This document shows positions 1 through 11,050 of a DNA stretch of 64,000 nucleotides, piece by piece. Made by a program: the position numbers and the translations under genes. The DNA is taken from positions 41,800,475 through 41,864,474 of the forward strand of contig NW_026622808.1 in assembly GCF_023065955.2 (NCBI RefSeq), read 5' to 3'. Position 1 is the first letter of the stretch; each line of letters opens with the position of its first letter. The DNA comes from Ursus arctos. Its lineage: Eukaryota > Chordata > Mammalia > Carnivora > Ursidae. The notes beneath the pieces are model-generated. The model did no database searches, was not told where the DNA came from, and saw only the letters and a list, made by a program, of their open reading frames with translations.

Positions 1-2704
1 TAAAAATACATTAGTTCATTGCAACCTCAGATTTGGGATTGAGGAATGCTTGATTTTTTTTTTTTTTTTCAAATAAAGTTTAGATGAGGCAGGAATTCAG
101 CAAAGAGTTCTGAGACTCCCTGGGTCCAGTTGAGTACTTGGAGGGAAATCAAATACATTTTATCTAAGGTATGGCACTAACTTTCATCAAAAAATTATCA
201 TATGCTCCGCCACAAATGGTTATTGTAAAATCTTTATTAACCTAAGTGCATATAAAAATTGTGAATTCCTAATACAAAGCAGTATTTGACTTTTAAATTT
301 CATTTTAAGCTTGGCCCGTTCACTTGGAATGTGATTACAGAGTAAATTAAAAAGTAATCACATGTGAATTACATTTCCTCATGAATGTAATGACTTCAGG
401 AGGCTGATTAATGTTAAGCAGTGCCTGTCCTACCGCATGCATACCTTCCCAGGTGAGATATGCAAGAAAGCTGTCGTGAGTTGATTTAATTTTCTTTTAC
501 TGGTATTCCAGAGAGAATGCCTGCACACATAACAGACACGGCACGTTCATTAGGACTGAGAATGTTCTTCCCTTTTGTCTATCTAAGAACCACCTGCAAA
601 ACACCATCCCTGTCAACTTATGGTTATGAGAAATACCAAGGGAGGAAGTCCAGCTCGGGTACCATTTTCTAACTAACCAAGTCTAAATTTCCCAATCTCT
701 CTATCTTCTTGGCAAATTCTTCCTGTTTTGGTGGAATAATTCAAGAGATTCAGTGGAAAATGCATTTGCACTGGTGTAAAGGTAACAAATTGTCTCACAA
801 AGAATGAAAACTTATTAATAATCTCTAGCAATATTACTGCAGAGAACAAAATTTCAACTATAAATTTAAACTATATGGAGCACAAGATCATTAACATATT
901 TCCCTCACGGGTAATGGAGAATGTAGAAGTCTAAAATATTTACTTTTTTTTCCAGTATATTCAAGTTAAGGTATTGTTTTCTGAAGAAGTCATCAGAGGA
1001 ACCCTGCTACTGTTAGCAGTAGGAAAGGCTTCATTATTTCTAGCCCGAAGAAGAATAAATTATGACAGTGGATTTGGTAGTGGGTCAAGTAAACCCACAC
1101 ACTGCGAGTTAACTTTTGGTTAAGAGTTAGTGTTCATTCCTGTAACTCACCACTCAGTTGGGTGGGATGATGGACAAGTGCCGTATCATTAAGAAGGACA
1201 TTTTACTTCATAATCTAGGACACTTATGGAGAGATCATGTCATAAAATTGTTGTAAAACAATACTTATTCTTGCTCTGTGTGACACTCTCTGACATCACT
1301 TCATCTGTAGGGTTTTTTCTCTTAAGTTAGGTGAGACACATTACATTAAATGTATATTCTGTGAATGAGGCAACCAGCAAATGGAGACATTATGGCCCAG
1401 TGAACCTTGGAAATCACTGAAATTGGAAGACCACCATCACATCTCATTGTCATTTAATTGTGTGTCCTCAGAAGATGGTGTGCCAAATATCAGGGTTCCT
1501 GGCCTTGAATGGGAGGAAAATGGGTGGCAGGGAGAGAATTAATGTCAGGAAAATAAGATATAAAAGGCACACAGTTCTGTAGCTTCTCCTAAAACTAGCC
1601 TTTGGGACTCCTTTTAGTCTTTGTTTTTATGTTTTTGTTTTTGTTATATTTTTAGCTTGAGGTATGTAAATTACTGAAACATTCCATGTAATTTCAAGAA
1701 CAGCAGAAAGAACAATTAAGTATAGATTTAAAAAAAAAAATTGAGGATTAAGAAGAAATCCAGGAGAACTCTGAAGAGGTCATGTATGCTTTCCTGACTT
1801 AGGAAGAGAGTAGAGATAATTATTCTTGTATTTTGTATCGAGGATGACAGACGTAGTTGACTGAAAATGTAAAACACTAAACTAAAAGACAATCATTCCA
1901 CTGCCTTAACTTGAGAGAAGGACACTAATACTCTCTGATTGTACTACATATTTTATGCCATGCTCAGTTGTTCCTAATCTAAGCATCTTGAACCCTGCAG
2001 TAATATTCTGTGTGATATCCAGAAGAAGGTAAGCAAGATAGTGAGTGTAACAGAAAACACCTCACAGGATAATGAATACAAGAAAAACTGACCCTATGTG
2101 CACAGACAAGGTAAGACCTGAACACTACAGAAAGGTTTAGGAACTTGGGGCCTCAATCCAGACCCCAGTGTTGGGCCCAGGCTATGAAGACAGAGATAGT
2201 GGGTGGAGGGTGCCCCTGAGGTACCAACGAGGGTTCTGTTGCCAACAGGACCACGTTAATCAACTCCCCTTCTATGCATTTCCATCTGCAAAATGAGAAA
2301 TGATAGCTAATTTCCTTTCCAATATTTCAGGGACTGATGTTTGACAGTGGCCTAATGGGTTACATGAGTTCTACAAATTCTGTTCTACCACGTTTGATTT
2401 TCTGTTGCAGATAATACTGAACAGAACACAATATTCCCTCACCTGTTGCAAGATAGTTTTATCTTCACCCTCTTCCAGGATCTACCATTGGAAATATGCC
2501 ACAAGTTACCAAAATTGCTTTTACAGAATGGAATTGTGTATAAAATGGGCCCAAGAACAAGTAAATTTAATCATTACAATGCCAAAATGATCTTCTAACA
2601 TAACAAGATCTTAACTGCTACCAAACAACTATAGTTTGGACTTGAAGGACAGCATTAAACTGAAGCACAAGTTCATTTTTTCTGAAATCAGAATCTTTTT
2701 GTTG

Positions 2705-2707
<3 letters not shown>
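1..2707. other. Unassigned, repeat-poor sequence
   Basis: No Can-SINE, young L1, MIR or L2 copy is recognisable here. The sequence is AT-rich with short A or T runs. No open frame exceeds about 60 codons, and no frame shows protein-like composition. It is probably intergenic or intronic. Conserved noncoding elements cannot be judged without alignment. Confidence 0.5.

Positions 2708-2735
<28 letters not shown>
2708..2735. repeat. Poly(A) tract, 28 A
   Basis: An uninterrupted run of 28 A. No SINE or L1 body is recognisable upstream and no flanking duplication is visible, so it may be a simple repeat or the tail of an unrecognised insertion. Confidence 0.9.
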
Positions 2736-2740
<5 letters not shown>

Positions 2741-2935
2741 AGAGAGAGATTGTCACTGAACTTTTAATTAGGTTCCAGAAATGTGACCTGAGACAATAAT
2801 AGAATGGTCTATTTCAATGCTATACTGCTTTTCATGATATCTGCTTAAAAATGGGCCCGGCTTTGAACCACTCTGACATCACACTCTGACATCTAAAATG
2901 TTGAAGCTACTGATTCAGTTTTATTTCATAAGATG

Positions 2936-3090
2936 CTTTTCTTCACTCCTTTGTCCATCTACACATCTACACATCTATCCACCATCCTTTCAACAAATGT
3001 CAACAGTCATGACCAGACATTAGACAAAGTCAACCAGCAGGAAGAGCATGGTCCCTGTCCTCAGAAGAGCTTATTAAAATCCACCTGGGA
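2936..3090 (-). mobile_element. L2-like LINE 3' fragment
   Basis: The reverse-oriented L2 3' signature is visible in diverged form: 'ttcaacaaatgtcaacagtc', then an 'agacattagacaaag' segment and 'tggtccctgtcctcagaaga'. This resembles the usual order of the L2 tail in antisense. It is ancient and not coding. Confidence 0.5.
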
Positions 3091-4120
3091 AGAGAACCAC
3101 GTACCTAACTTAAAATGGAGCCTGTATGGATGGTACTCAGCCAAATTTGAAGAGACTCCAGTTTCTGTTTTGGTCTTTACCCTCTAACACAGATTTCACC
3201 TATGGTTTAGCCATTTATCCACTGTTATTTCAGAAACTGGGTACATTCTTCAAACATTCCCCTGCTGTTTCACCAACCCAGAAGTGTCCTGCCACACCAT
3301 GGAAAAAATGGCTCCCTCTAGTGTCACCCACAGTGTATTCCAGTCATTACTCTACATTCTATCTTGTGGAATCACATTTCTGAGTGCTACCCTTAATTCT
3401 AATACCATTATGAAGTACTATCGAGAGACATGCAGAGAAAGGGAGATGTTACATCAGACAGCCAGATGGAAAGAACCATTTAACAACACTCCAGAACCTC
3501 TTCCCTGATAAGGAATAGAAGGGCTGTCTGAAAGGAAAGAGAATTATTCGTAGGAGCTCATTCTGAAACCAACATTGATCAACTTTGCAGTGTGGAATAA
3601 CATGGCTTACATGGGAATTTATTAGACTGGTCACTTTTCTACTTTTGCAAATGTTTCAAATTTTCCATTATAACATTTTTTTTTTAATAGTAAGTGCTAA
3701 AGAACAGCTGAGTTAGTCCATGATATATTGGTTCTGAAGACTACCCAAACCTTCAGCAAAAACCCTAACTAGATCCTAATTAAACTTCTTTTGGATTCTT
3801 GGAGCACACACACACACAAAATCAACTTTACAAAACTTTAAACTATGTTATGTTGGCCTAGAATGAGCATGAGAACCCTCAGATTTACTCTTACCAGATC
3901 AGTTGCCCATTACAAGAGATGGGTACCTGCCACAGGAACTCCTATGTCCCTTTAGAATATTCTAGTAACAGAGATGAGAAAAATAACCCTGGAAAATTTT
4001 GTAGACTATTCACAGGATATTAGGATATTGATTTATTTCATCCATAAAATGATCTATAAAATTATTCAATCCATAAAAATGATCAGAGCACTAGTGTTAT
4101 TGTGGAAAGAACGTCTTTCT
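3091..4120. other. Unassigned sequence with a possible old repeat end
   Basis: No gene is visible. Around 3630-3690 the words 'ctacttttgcaaatgtttca' and 'aaattttccattataaca' resemble the 3' end of an old interspersed repeat also seen near 32.1 kb and 48.4 kb. A short (AC)n lies near 3806-3820. Confidence 0.4.
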
Positions 4121-4140
4121 GGAAAAATTCCTGAATTTTT

Positions 4141-4313
4141 TTTTTTTTTAAATTTTATTTATTTGAGAGAGGGAGAACGAGCAGAGGAAGAGGAACAAGC
4201 AGACTGCACTGAGTGTGGAGTCCACCACAGGGCTTGATCTCACGACCCCAAGATCAGGACCCAAGGCAAAATCAAGAGTCAGATGCTTAACCAACTGGAC
4301 CAACCAGGAGCCT
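4141..4313 (-). mobile_element. Can-SINE, diverged, minus strand
   Basis: T-run, 'attttatttatttgagaga', the 'gcttgatctcacgacccc' B-box region and a closing head motif near 4290-4313 give the full Can-SINE order in antisense. The flanks 4121-4140 and 4314-4332 are near-identical target-site duplications ('ggaaaaattcctgaatttt' type). Divergence marks this as one of the older SINEs. Confidence 0.9.
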
Positions 4314-4407
4314 GGAAAATTCTTGAATTTTAGTCAAGACCTTGTCACTAATTATCTTTGTGCCTTTAAAAATGTCACTTTACTTTTCTGGAGCACGTTT
4401 ACTTACT

Positions 4408-4433
4408 AAAAAAAAAAAAAAAAAAAAAAAAAA
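4408..4433. repeat. Poly(A) tract, 26 A
   Basis: An uninterrupted A run with no recognisable retroelement body directly upstream. Confidence 0.85.
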
Positions 4434-4853
4434 TTCAGGCACTGAACCAATGAGCTATAATGGCAGATTTTTGACTCTTATGGCCCACAGTCCATGGATG
4501 CCATTAATATCAAAGTATTTCAAGGCTGCATTTCCAGTGGAGAAGCAGCAATACTCCCTTCACTTGGTCTGACTGTGAAAGCGGTAGAGATCCCCTAAGA
4601 CAATTCATAAAGGGAAGGGAGGCGCTGCTGCCCAAGAACAGGTTCTTTGTCACAGCATGCGGTCAGAGGCTCCTTGGCACTAATTTACTTATTCGCAGTT
4701 GTACATGAGACATTACTTCGGAAGAGCAGCGATGGTTGCCTGATTGCGGAGATGTGATTAATTTAGGAAAAGGCTGTTATAAAATTACAATCCAAGCAAT
4801 CTCAGCAGGTGTCACTGTAGTCAGGAGAACATACCTTCCCACAAATACTCATT
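4434..4853. other. Unassigned sequence
   Basis: No repeat family or gene recognised. It lies between a poly(A) tract and a SINE. Confidence 0.4.
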
Positions 4854-4870
4854 ACTTATTTATTTATTCT

Positions 4871-5074
4871 TTTTTTTTTTTTTTTAAGATTTTATTTATT
4901 TATTTGACAGAGAGAGAGACAGCCAGCGAGAGAGGGAACACAAGCAGGGGGAGTGGGAGAGGAAGAAGCAGGCTCCCAGTGGAGGAGCCCGATGCGGGGC
5001 TTGATCCCAGAACACTGGGATCACGCCCTGAGCTGAATGCAGACGCTTAAGGACTGAGCCACCCAGATCCCCCA
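4871..5074 (-). mobile_element. Can-SINE (SINEC), full length, minus strand
   Basis: T-run, 'gattttatttatttatttga', the 'gacagccagcgagagaggga' body and the antisense head ending 'gagccacccagatccccc'. The flanking AT-rich duplications 4854-4870 and 5075-5092 ('tatttatttattct') act as target-site duplications but are low complexity. A 104-codon open frame here is SINE antisense, not a gene. Confidence 0.93.
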
Positions 5075-5094
5075 ATTTATTTATTTATTCTTAA

Positions 5095-6235
5095 ATGAGA
5101 GACGGTCCCTACTGGCGCAGTGTAAAAGTGCTGAACTCCGTTTCTCAGCAAAAGACCAAGAACGGGTAACTGTGGGACCTTTAGAGAGCATTTTATAGAC
5201 ATCCTGCCTTCCTGCAGGTCCAGATGGAGCTTTATTCACTTTGAGGAAGCCTTCCCAGTTTGTTTAAAGTTACTCACAGAATGGCATTCCACCGAATCAG
5301 TCAGAAACCTACTCCAATGCCCTACTGTTTTAATGATCTTAGTTCTACTTTTATTTATGAATCTGGAACTTAAAGTGTGAGTGATAGATGAATGGGTTTC
5401 ATGTATTAGAGTGAAAAAAAAACCCCAAACAGAACCACACACACGCGCGCACACGTAAGTGGATGAAATCTGAATAAATTTGTATTACACCTATGACAAT
5501 TTCCTCAATCGGTACCATACTATAATTACACAAGCTGACAAGATGTATGAAGTGTACATGGACCTCCCTGGGATTTTTTTTTTTTTTTGCAACTCTGTAA
5601 ACCTATAATGATTTCAAAAGACAAAGTAAAAAAAAATAATAATAATAATAACCCCCAAACAATAAACACATACACCTAAAACTGAGATTCAAGGAGTAAC
5701 TGGAAAAGTTCAGACACTGTATAATGAGAGGCTTCATCCTCACAGAAGACCTTTACTTCAGAAAAGATATTTTTGTCATAATAATACTATTAATATCCCT
5801 CAACAAAGGCAGAAAAGTCACCAATATTTGCTCCCGCCCCTGGAAATAAAGACTATCTCTTTTAAAACTATGGAAAGCACCTAGAATGAATTTCCTACCC
5901 CTAGATCACACCAAGAGTTTTTATTACTGAAAGCTCTTGAAACTAATAGTTCTGACGAATAACTTCTGTGATGTGCCTTCCTCTAGACGCAGTCCTCAGC
6001 AATTGTAAAATAACTCACTTTTTCAGCATATGTCTGCCCGTTCGAACTGACATGCAAGAAACATAAGAACATACGCGTGCATGCGGTGATGAGTAACAAA
6101 TCACTTGCAAAACATTTGACTTCGAAAAAAAAATTCGGCGGAATGGACAAAGATCGATCTTGAAAGGTAGAGTGATCTTACAAAGAGACAAGAAGGGGAC
6201 AAACAACCTAAAAATAGGTAAATAAATGAAGAGGC
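5095..6235. other. Unassigned sequence with simple repeats
   Basis: No gene seen. It holds a short (CA)/(CG) run near 5440-5455, a T-run at about 5574-5588 and an (AAT)n run at about 5635-5650. 'caactctgtaaacctataat' at 5590 resembles the end of an old interspersed repeat, family not assigned. Confidence 0.4.
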
Positions 6236-6239
6236 ATTT

Positions 6240-6560
6240 TTTAAAAACAGCAATTATAAACTGCCAACAGGAATGAAAAGATGCTCAAACTTGCTAGAAG
6301 TCAGGAAATCTTAACTGAACAAAACAGTGGGATACCATTATACCTACCAGGCTGACAAAAATGAAAATTAACTGGGAATATCTGTTCCTGGGGAGAACTC
6401 AGAGAAATGGGTATTCTAATAGGTGGTAGGTTAAAATGTGAATTTTAAAGTTGTTTTTTTTTTTTTTTTTTTGGTGAGCTACAGTCTAGCAACATTTATT
6501 AAGATTAAAAATAGCACCATTTCTTAAACCAAGTACTCTCCTGCCTAATGATCTAACCCA
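6240..6560 (+). mobile_element. Ancient L1 (L1M/HAL1-like) ORF2 3' fragment
   Basis: Diverged matches to the L1 ORF2 C-terminal coding region: 'gaaaagatgctcaaacttgc', 'cagtgggataccattatacc', then 'attaagattaaaaatagcac'. No open frame survives. A T-run at about 6454-6472 interrupts it. Confidence 0.65.
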
Positions 6561-6783
6561 CCAAAAACATATTATGTGTCAATTATATCTTAATAGAAAA
6601 TATCATCTATGCTTTTCTTGTAGTGATACAACAAAACAACACAATGCCTGGACACGAATGAAATACCACCAGCCAGAGAACCGTGGTACAATTATGCTCC
6701 GGCCACGCAAAATAATGAACTAGAGCTAGTCACTGGCTTTAAAGAGACGTCCACAAATAATTATTTTTTTAAAGATTTATTTA

Positions 6784-6954
6784 CTAAGGGGTGCCTGGGT
6801 GGCTCAGTCCGTTAAGTGTCTGCCTTCGGCTCAGGTCATGATCTCGGGGTCTTGGGCTCAAGCCCCACATCGGGCTCCCTGCTCAGTGGAGTCTGCTTCT
6901 TCCTCTCCCTCCGTAATCTCACTCTCTCTCAAGTAATTAAATAAAATATTTTAA
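6784..6954 (+). mobile_element. Can-SINE, plus strand, nested in the minus-strand SINE
   Basis: Head 'ggggtgcctgggtggctcag', the promoter-like region through 'caagccccacatcgggctcc', and an A-rich tail. Its duplications are 'aaagatttattta' at 6771-6783 and 'aaagatatttattta' at 6955-6969. It therefore inserted into the T-rich end of the outer SINE. Confidence 0.9.
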
Positions 6955-6960
6955 AAAGAT

Positions 6961-6962
6961 AT

Positions 6963-7001
<39 letters not shown>

Positions 7002-7004
7002 TTT
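6961..7004. repeat. (ATTT)n microsatellite, about 11 units
   Basis: An uninterrupted tetranucleotide array formed from the A-tail (antisense) of the outer SINE. Such tails commonly seed microsatellites. Length variation is likely. Confidence 0.95.
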
Positions 7005-7198
7005 TCAAGAGAGTGAGCGAACACATGCATGGGGGGGCCGGCAGAGGGAGAGGGAGAGACAGTCTTAAGCAGACACTGTGCTGAGGACAAAGCCCAGCAT
7101 GGGGCTTGATCTCAGGACCCTGAGATAAGGATGTGAGCCAAAACCAAGAGCTGGATGCTTGACTGACTGTGCCGCCCAGGCACCCCCACAAATAAGTA

Positions 7199-7784
7199 TG
7201 AAAAGAATAAAATTTCATTTTTGTAAAAACAATGACCAAAAAAGCCTTCCAGATATGTATGTGCATACATACATGTATGTGTGTTATTATAGTGATATAT
7301 GAGCATGTTGAAAACATGAAAGCATAATCATAGGTCAGGATTTCCCAACTGTTTTCACATCTCTGTGCAAATATGCAAAAAACAACTTTTATATGACACA
7401 CCAGGGTAAAAGGATGGAGATGGTGCCAGAAATGACCAGCCCAAGGATTCAGCCACCTAAGAGTTAATATTTGAGTATAGGAGGTGAAAAGTTCTAAAGA
7501 GTTTGTTCCCTGCGGATAATCTGTGCCCAGAAGAGGTGGGAGGGATGGTTGTGGATGGCAAAGGTGGGGCAAATGGGCAGAGACTGAATGTACAGAAATA
7601 CACACGCATTTACATATTTGTACGTGTGTATTTACATATGTGAGTGTGTATCCACGAACTTCATGATCATAGTTATGCATGTTTGGAGAAATTATGCTTT
7701 TAAAGCTTAATTTAGGTCTTAAACATAATACTTAAAAAAAGAGTCCAAATAGATGAACCTCCATGAATTTCTCTTAGATTTTCT
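7199..7784. other. Unassigned sequence
   Basis: No gene or named repeat recognised. Two short imperfect TG/CA/TA-rich patches lie at about 7255-7290 and 7597-7655. A 229-codon minus-strand open frame crossing into the neighbouring SINE has low-complexity, non-protein-like composition. Confidence 0.4.
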
Positions 7785-7797
7785 TTTTCTTGCTCTT

Positions 7798-8000
7798 TTT
7801 TTTTTTTTTTTTTTAAGATTTTTTTATTATTTGACAGAGAGAGAGACAGCCAGAGAGAGACAGACCATAAGCAGGGGGAGTGGGAGAGGAAGAAGCAGGC
7901 TCCCAGCGGAGGAGCCTAATGTGGGGCTCGATCCCAGGACTCCGGGATCACGCCCTGAGCCGAAGGCAGACGCTTAATGACTGAGCCACCCAGGCGCCCC
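7798..8000 (-). mobile_element. Can-SINE (SINEC), full length, minus strand
   Basis: T-run, 'gacagagagagagacagcca', 'gggctcgatcccaggactcc' and the closing head 'gagccacccaggcgcccc'. Target-site duplication 'ttttcttgctctt' lies at 7785-7797 and 8005-8017. Confidence 0.95.
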
Positions 8001-8017
8001 ATCGTTTTCTTGCTCTT

Positions 8018-8544
8018 GTTCAAATCTAGAGGACACAGTATTTCTCCCTGCTTGCTTCTAGGACCCAGGGCCTGTGATTGATACAAAAACCACGCTCCAA
8101 CACGTCTTCAGTACGTTGCACAGTGTAAGTAAGCTTCAGAGGGAAAGCGGATCTTTCAGATGGTAAGAGTTCCTCGACTTTGTAGATGGCCACCTGGCAC
8201 ATCTAGGTAGGGGTGGATTTTCCCAGCAGGCCATGATTTATTGCCAAAAGCAGAGTCTTTTTTTCCTTTTGTTTTGACTTAACATGCCAGAAAAACAACA
8301 CATGACTGTAAGAATTAAACCTAATCCATTATAGCTAAGTTCTCTAAGGCATAAAGGAGGCAAAGCTGAAGTAAGATGAATTTATCAATCATGCAATGCG
8401 GAGCCCCTTGTATGATCAGCATAATTCTTTAAAAGAATGCAGAACAGGTAGGCAGTTCTGCCATTACATTATCCTGTTTAAGGAAAATGCAGACTCGGTA
8501 TGCATTTCTAAGTGGACAGTCTGTTTCAATAGGGTACTTTACTG

Positions 8545-8547
<3 letters not shown>
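8018..8547. other. Unassigned sequence
   Basis: No gene or repeat family recognised between the SINE and the TG microsatellite. Confidence 0.4.

Positions 8548-8589
<42 letters not shown>
8548..8589. repeat. (TG)n microsatellite, 21 units
   Basis: Uninterrupted dinucleotide array. It faces a (CA)n array 220 bp downstream on the same strand. Confidence 0.97.
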
Positions 8590-8591
<2 letters not shown>

Positions 8592-8808
8592 TAATGAAAA
8601 GAAGCTGCTCTTCAATAAACCCTCACACCAGACACTTCTGCTATTTTAATTTGGAGTCAACTGTATCTTTAATAGTTCACTTCCGTTGCAATTACTGTTC
8701 CAGTTTAATTTCACATATATTCTCATTATCTCACTGAAACTCTTACCTTCATAAAGAATAGATCCCCCCCCGAATGGATCCACCTCAAAAGAGTACCTAC
8801 ATGTGCTT

Positions 8809-8809
<1 letters not shown>

Positions 8810-8846
<37 letters not shown>
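8810..8846. repeat. (CA)n microsatellite, about 18 units
   Basis: Uninterrupted CA array followed by 'cgcacatatatatac'. It is the reverse complement of the TG array at 8548-8589. Confidence 0.97.
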
Positions 8847-8851
<5 letters not shown>

Positions 8852-9330
8852 TATATATACATAGCCACACCGTAAGTGGGCTGAAACTGAGCTTGAAGGA
8901 TCTGGCAAAAATATTAAAACAAACAAACAAAAAATACTCATCGCATGCCTAGGAAAGCCAGATTTACTTCATTGTTCGGCAAAGTGATATCTCAAATATA
9001 TTAGTTAAGCAGGAAGTGTGGGTGTGAGTTTGTATGTTTTCCGGGTGGGGGAGAGAGAGAATACCAGTAAATATCTAGGGGGGAAAAAAAGAGAAATCAA
9101 TCTAACCCACTTTAGAAAATGTCAAAAAGCTATGGAATGTATCTATATGTATGTTCCACTCGCTGCCTCTTAAAAAAGAAAGTCTTTTTGATGTAATCTC
9201 TTTTGGCATTACAGGAAGAACGTGTGAAAAAAATGTTAGGCACACTAAATATGAACACTCAAGATGTTGATTGGTGTGAGTACGGCGGGGGTAAGGTCTT
9301 CTTAAAATAGAGGCTGCACTCCTTTTGCAG

Positions 9331-9478
9331 ACAAATTCAAACTTTTCTGGGCTGAATTGTGAACATATCTTACCAGAGCCAACTGCACACCCGGGGAAGG
9401 CTAGGAGCTGGTAAGAACACGGTGCGAGACCCAAGAGCATCGATGCCCACGAACACTGGGGCGACCAACCCAGATCCG
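9331..9478 (+). other. Candidate noncoding exon (splice-site pair only)
   Basis: A pyrimidine tract and acceptor 'ctccttttgcag' end at 9330. A near-ideal donor, 'ccg|gtaagtac', follows 9478. The 148-bp segment is somewhat richer in CpG than its surroundings. All three plus-strand frames contain stops, so it would be untranslated or part of a noncoding RNA. A second weaker donor lies near 9410. Splice-like words occur by chance at this scale, so support is weak. Confidence 0.15.
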
Positions 9479-9479
9479 G

Positions 9480-10300
9480 TAAGTACTTGACAATAACGAA
9501 ATGTTTTACCTGTGTCGTTTTACTAGCAGCTCCTTTAGTATTAGGATACATTTAAATCTGTCATTTTAAATGTGTGTACACTTAATCTGTGTACCGGAGT
9601 TGCTGACAAAGCCAAGCGTGACATGTCATACTGATGATGTGTTAAGCTGAGGAAATTCAAACTGCCACAGGAGAAACCCTAACCTTAAGAAACATTTTAA
9701 TCACATTTTTATTGGAGAAGCTTATGAAGAGATGCGGGTTTTCAGAACTTGGCAAATTTTCTTTATCTTTTGCCAGGTCTGAGGTGAGCAGGGTGTACTC
9801 TAAAGTCACCTACCCCAAACTGTAAACTCATCTTCAGAAATTAGATACTGACATCTAAGCATTGTATAAAAGTCAAACTTTGCTAGGATGGTTGAGAAGT
9901 TGAAAGTCCTAAATGCCCACGTTATGGGAAGAGAACCCAAGACAGAGGCCAATATGGCAAATAATTCTAAAATTAAGTTTAGCTCCTTCTCTGTATTAGT
10001 CACGTGTTAAGAATAAACTCATTCTTTTATACAATATAGCTATTTTCAATCTCTGTTAAGAAATAGTCCTCTATCTTTTCAAACCATTGGTTATTATTTT
10101 CCACAAAAGCTTGCTTTCTCAATAGTATGATTCCATGTTTGTGGACTATAAAATTGTAGCTCTGAGAATATAAAAGAATATAATCGCTAGAGAAGGCAAT
10201 GGATTTCTGTGTGTGCAAAAGTTTTAGACCTTTCTTTTTAGCTGAATGACATGGGAGAGCAATTTATCTCTAAGTTTCCATGACTGGCTGTAAAAAGGAG
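9480..10300. other. Unassigned sequence
   Basis: No gene or named repeat recognised. A 149-codon minus-strand open frame spans 9102-9551 but has no recognisable domain and no supporting context. Confidence 0.4.
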
Positions 10301-10305
10301 ATAGC

Positions 10306-10420
10306 ATTCATTCATTCATTTGATAAATATTAAGAGAATGTCAGCAATATTTCAGGTACAGAGCTAGGTGGTATTGAGGTGACAGAGAACACACGGATTC
10401 TGTCTTTAAGAAAATGTGCA
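10306..10420 (-). mobile_element. L2 3' end fragment, minus strand
   Basis: The antisense L2 tail is visible as 'cattcattcatttgataaat', then 'caggtacagagctaggtggt' and 'gattctgtctttaagaaaat', in the expected order. Confidence 0.6.
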
Positions 10421-10558
10421 ATCTACTGCTTCCCATCTACCACAACCCAGAGAAAAAGAATGTTGATAAATATAATAAAGTTCTCAGGAAAAAAAAAAAA
10501 AAGGATACTCTATGTAGAGCATTCAAACTTCAAAAGAGGGCTTAAGAAAACAAATGCT

Positions 10559-10759
10559 GGGGCGCCTGGGTGGCACAGCGGTTAAGCGTCTGCCTTCAGC
10601 TCAGGGCGTGATCCCGGCGTTCTGGGATCGAGCCCCACATCAGGCTCCTCCGCTATGAGCCTGCTTCTTCCTCTCCCACTCCCCCTGCTTGTGTTCCCTC
10701 TCTCACTGGCTGTCTCTATCTCTGTCAGATAAATAAATAAAATCTTAAAAAAAAAGAAA
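10559..10759 (+). mobile_element. Young Can-SINE, full length, plus strand
   Basis: Starts 'ggggcgcctgggtggcacag' and runs through 'gggatcgagccccacatcag' (B-box-like) to an (AAAT)n/poly(A) tail. A perfect 15-bp target-site duplication, 'aagaaaacaaatgct', lies at 10544-10558 and 10760-10774. The low divergence and perfect duplication make it one of the youngest copies in the window. Confidence 0.97.
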
Positions 10760-10868
10760 AAGAAAACAAATGCTAAATCATTTATCCAGCTTACCCAGGT
10801 CTTATGAACCTAGTGATTAATACACTTTTAAGTATCTTTATTTCAGCCATACTGTAGCTAGGTTGTCA

Positions 10869-10883
10869 AAAAAAAAAAAAAAA
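10869..10883. repeat. Poly(A) tract
   Basis: A run of about 15 A following 'ggttgtc'. No retroelement body is recognised before it. Confidence 0.7.
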
Positions 10884-10954
10884 GTTGCTTTATTATAAAA
10901 CCATGGTTAATAGTACGATCTCAACTCAGTACTCCTTAATAATAATGATCTCCA

Positions 10955-11050
10955 AAGCTGTAATATGTCTGGGCACCGTGCAAGTGGCTAGAGACATGGA
11001 GGCACATCAGGACTCTGACCTCAAGAAGCTTAAAATCCCCAAAGAAGACC
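10955..11050 (-). mobile_element. Possible L2 fragment, minus strand
   Basis: 'tgtctgggcaccgtgcaagt' and 'ctgacctcaagaagcttaaa' fit the antisense L2 tail in order, but the match is short and diverged. Confidence 0.4.

Larger units (their letters stand above)
6764..7185 (-). mobile_element. Can-SINE, minus strand, split by another SINE
   Basis: The outer SINE starts with a T-run at 6764-6770, is interrupted at 6784-6954 by a plus-strand SINE, then resumes with a long (ATTT)n and the antisense SINE body to 'gccgcccaggcacccc'. Target-site duplication 'ccacaaataa' is at 6751-6760 and 7186-7195, confirming that the two outer pieces are one insertion. Confidence 0.9.

Noticed and set aside
2708..2735. 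Processed pseudogene with poly(A) tail
   Set aside because: No coding remnant upstream and no target-site duplication visible.
6991..7680. 229-codon minus-strand open frame
   Set aside because: It ends inside a SINE, has low-complexity cysteine- and histidine-rich composition from CA/TG-rich DNA, and no domain.
8552..8941. Open frames of alternating Cys-Val
   Set aside because: Translations of the TG/CA microsatellites.
9102..9551. 149-codon minus-strand open frame
   Set aside because: No recognisable domain, no homologue I know, and no neighbouring gene structure; it is within the length expected by chance in 64 kb.
10559..10640. tRNA gene from the SINE head
   Set aside because: The heads of Can-SINEs derive from tRNA-Lys and keep promoter-like boxes, but they are not intact tRNA genes.
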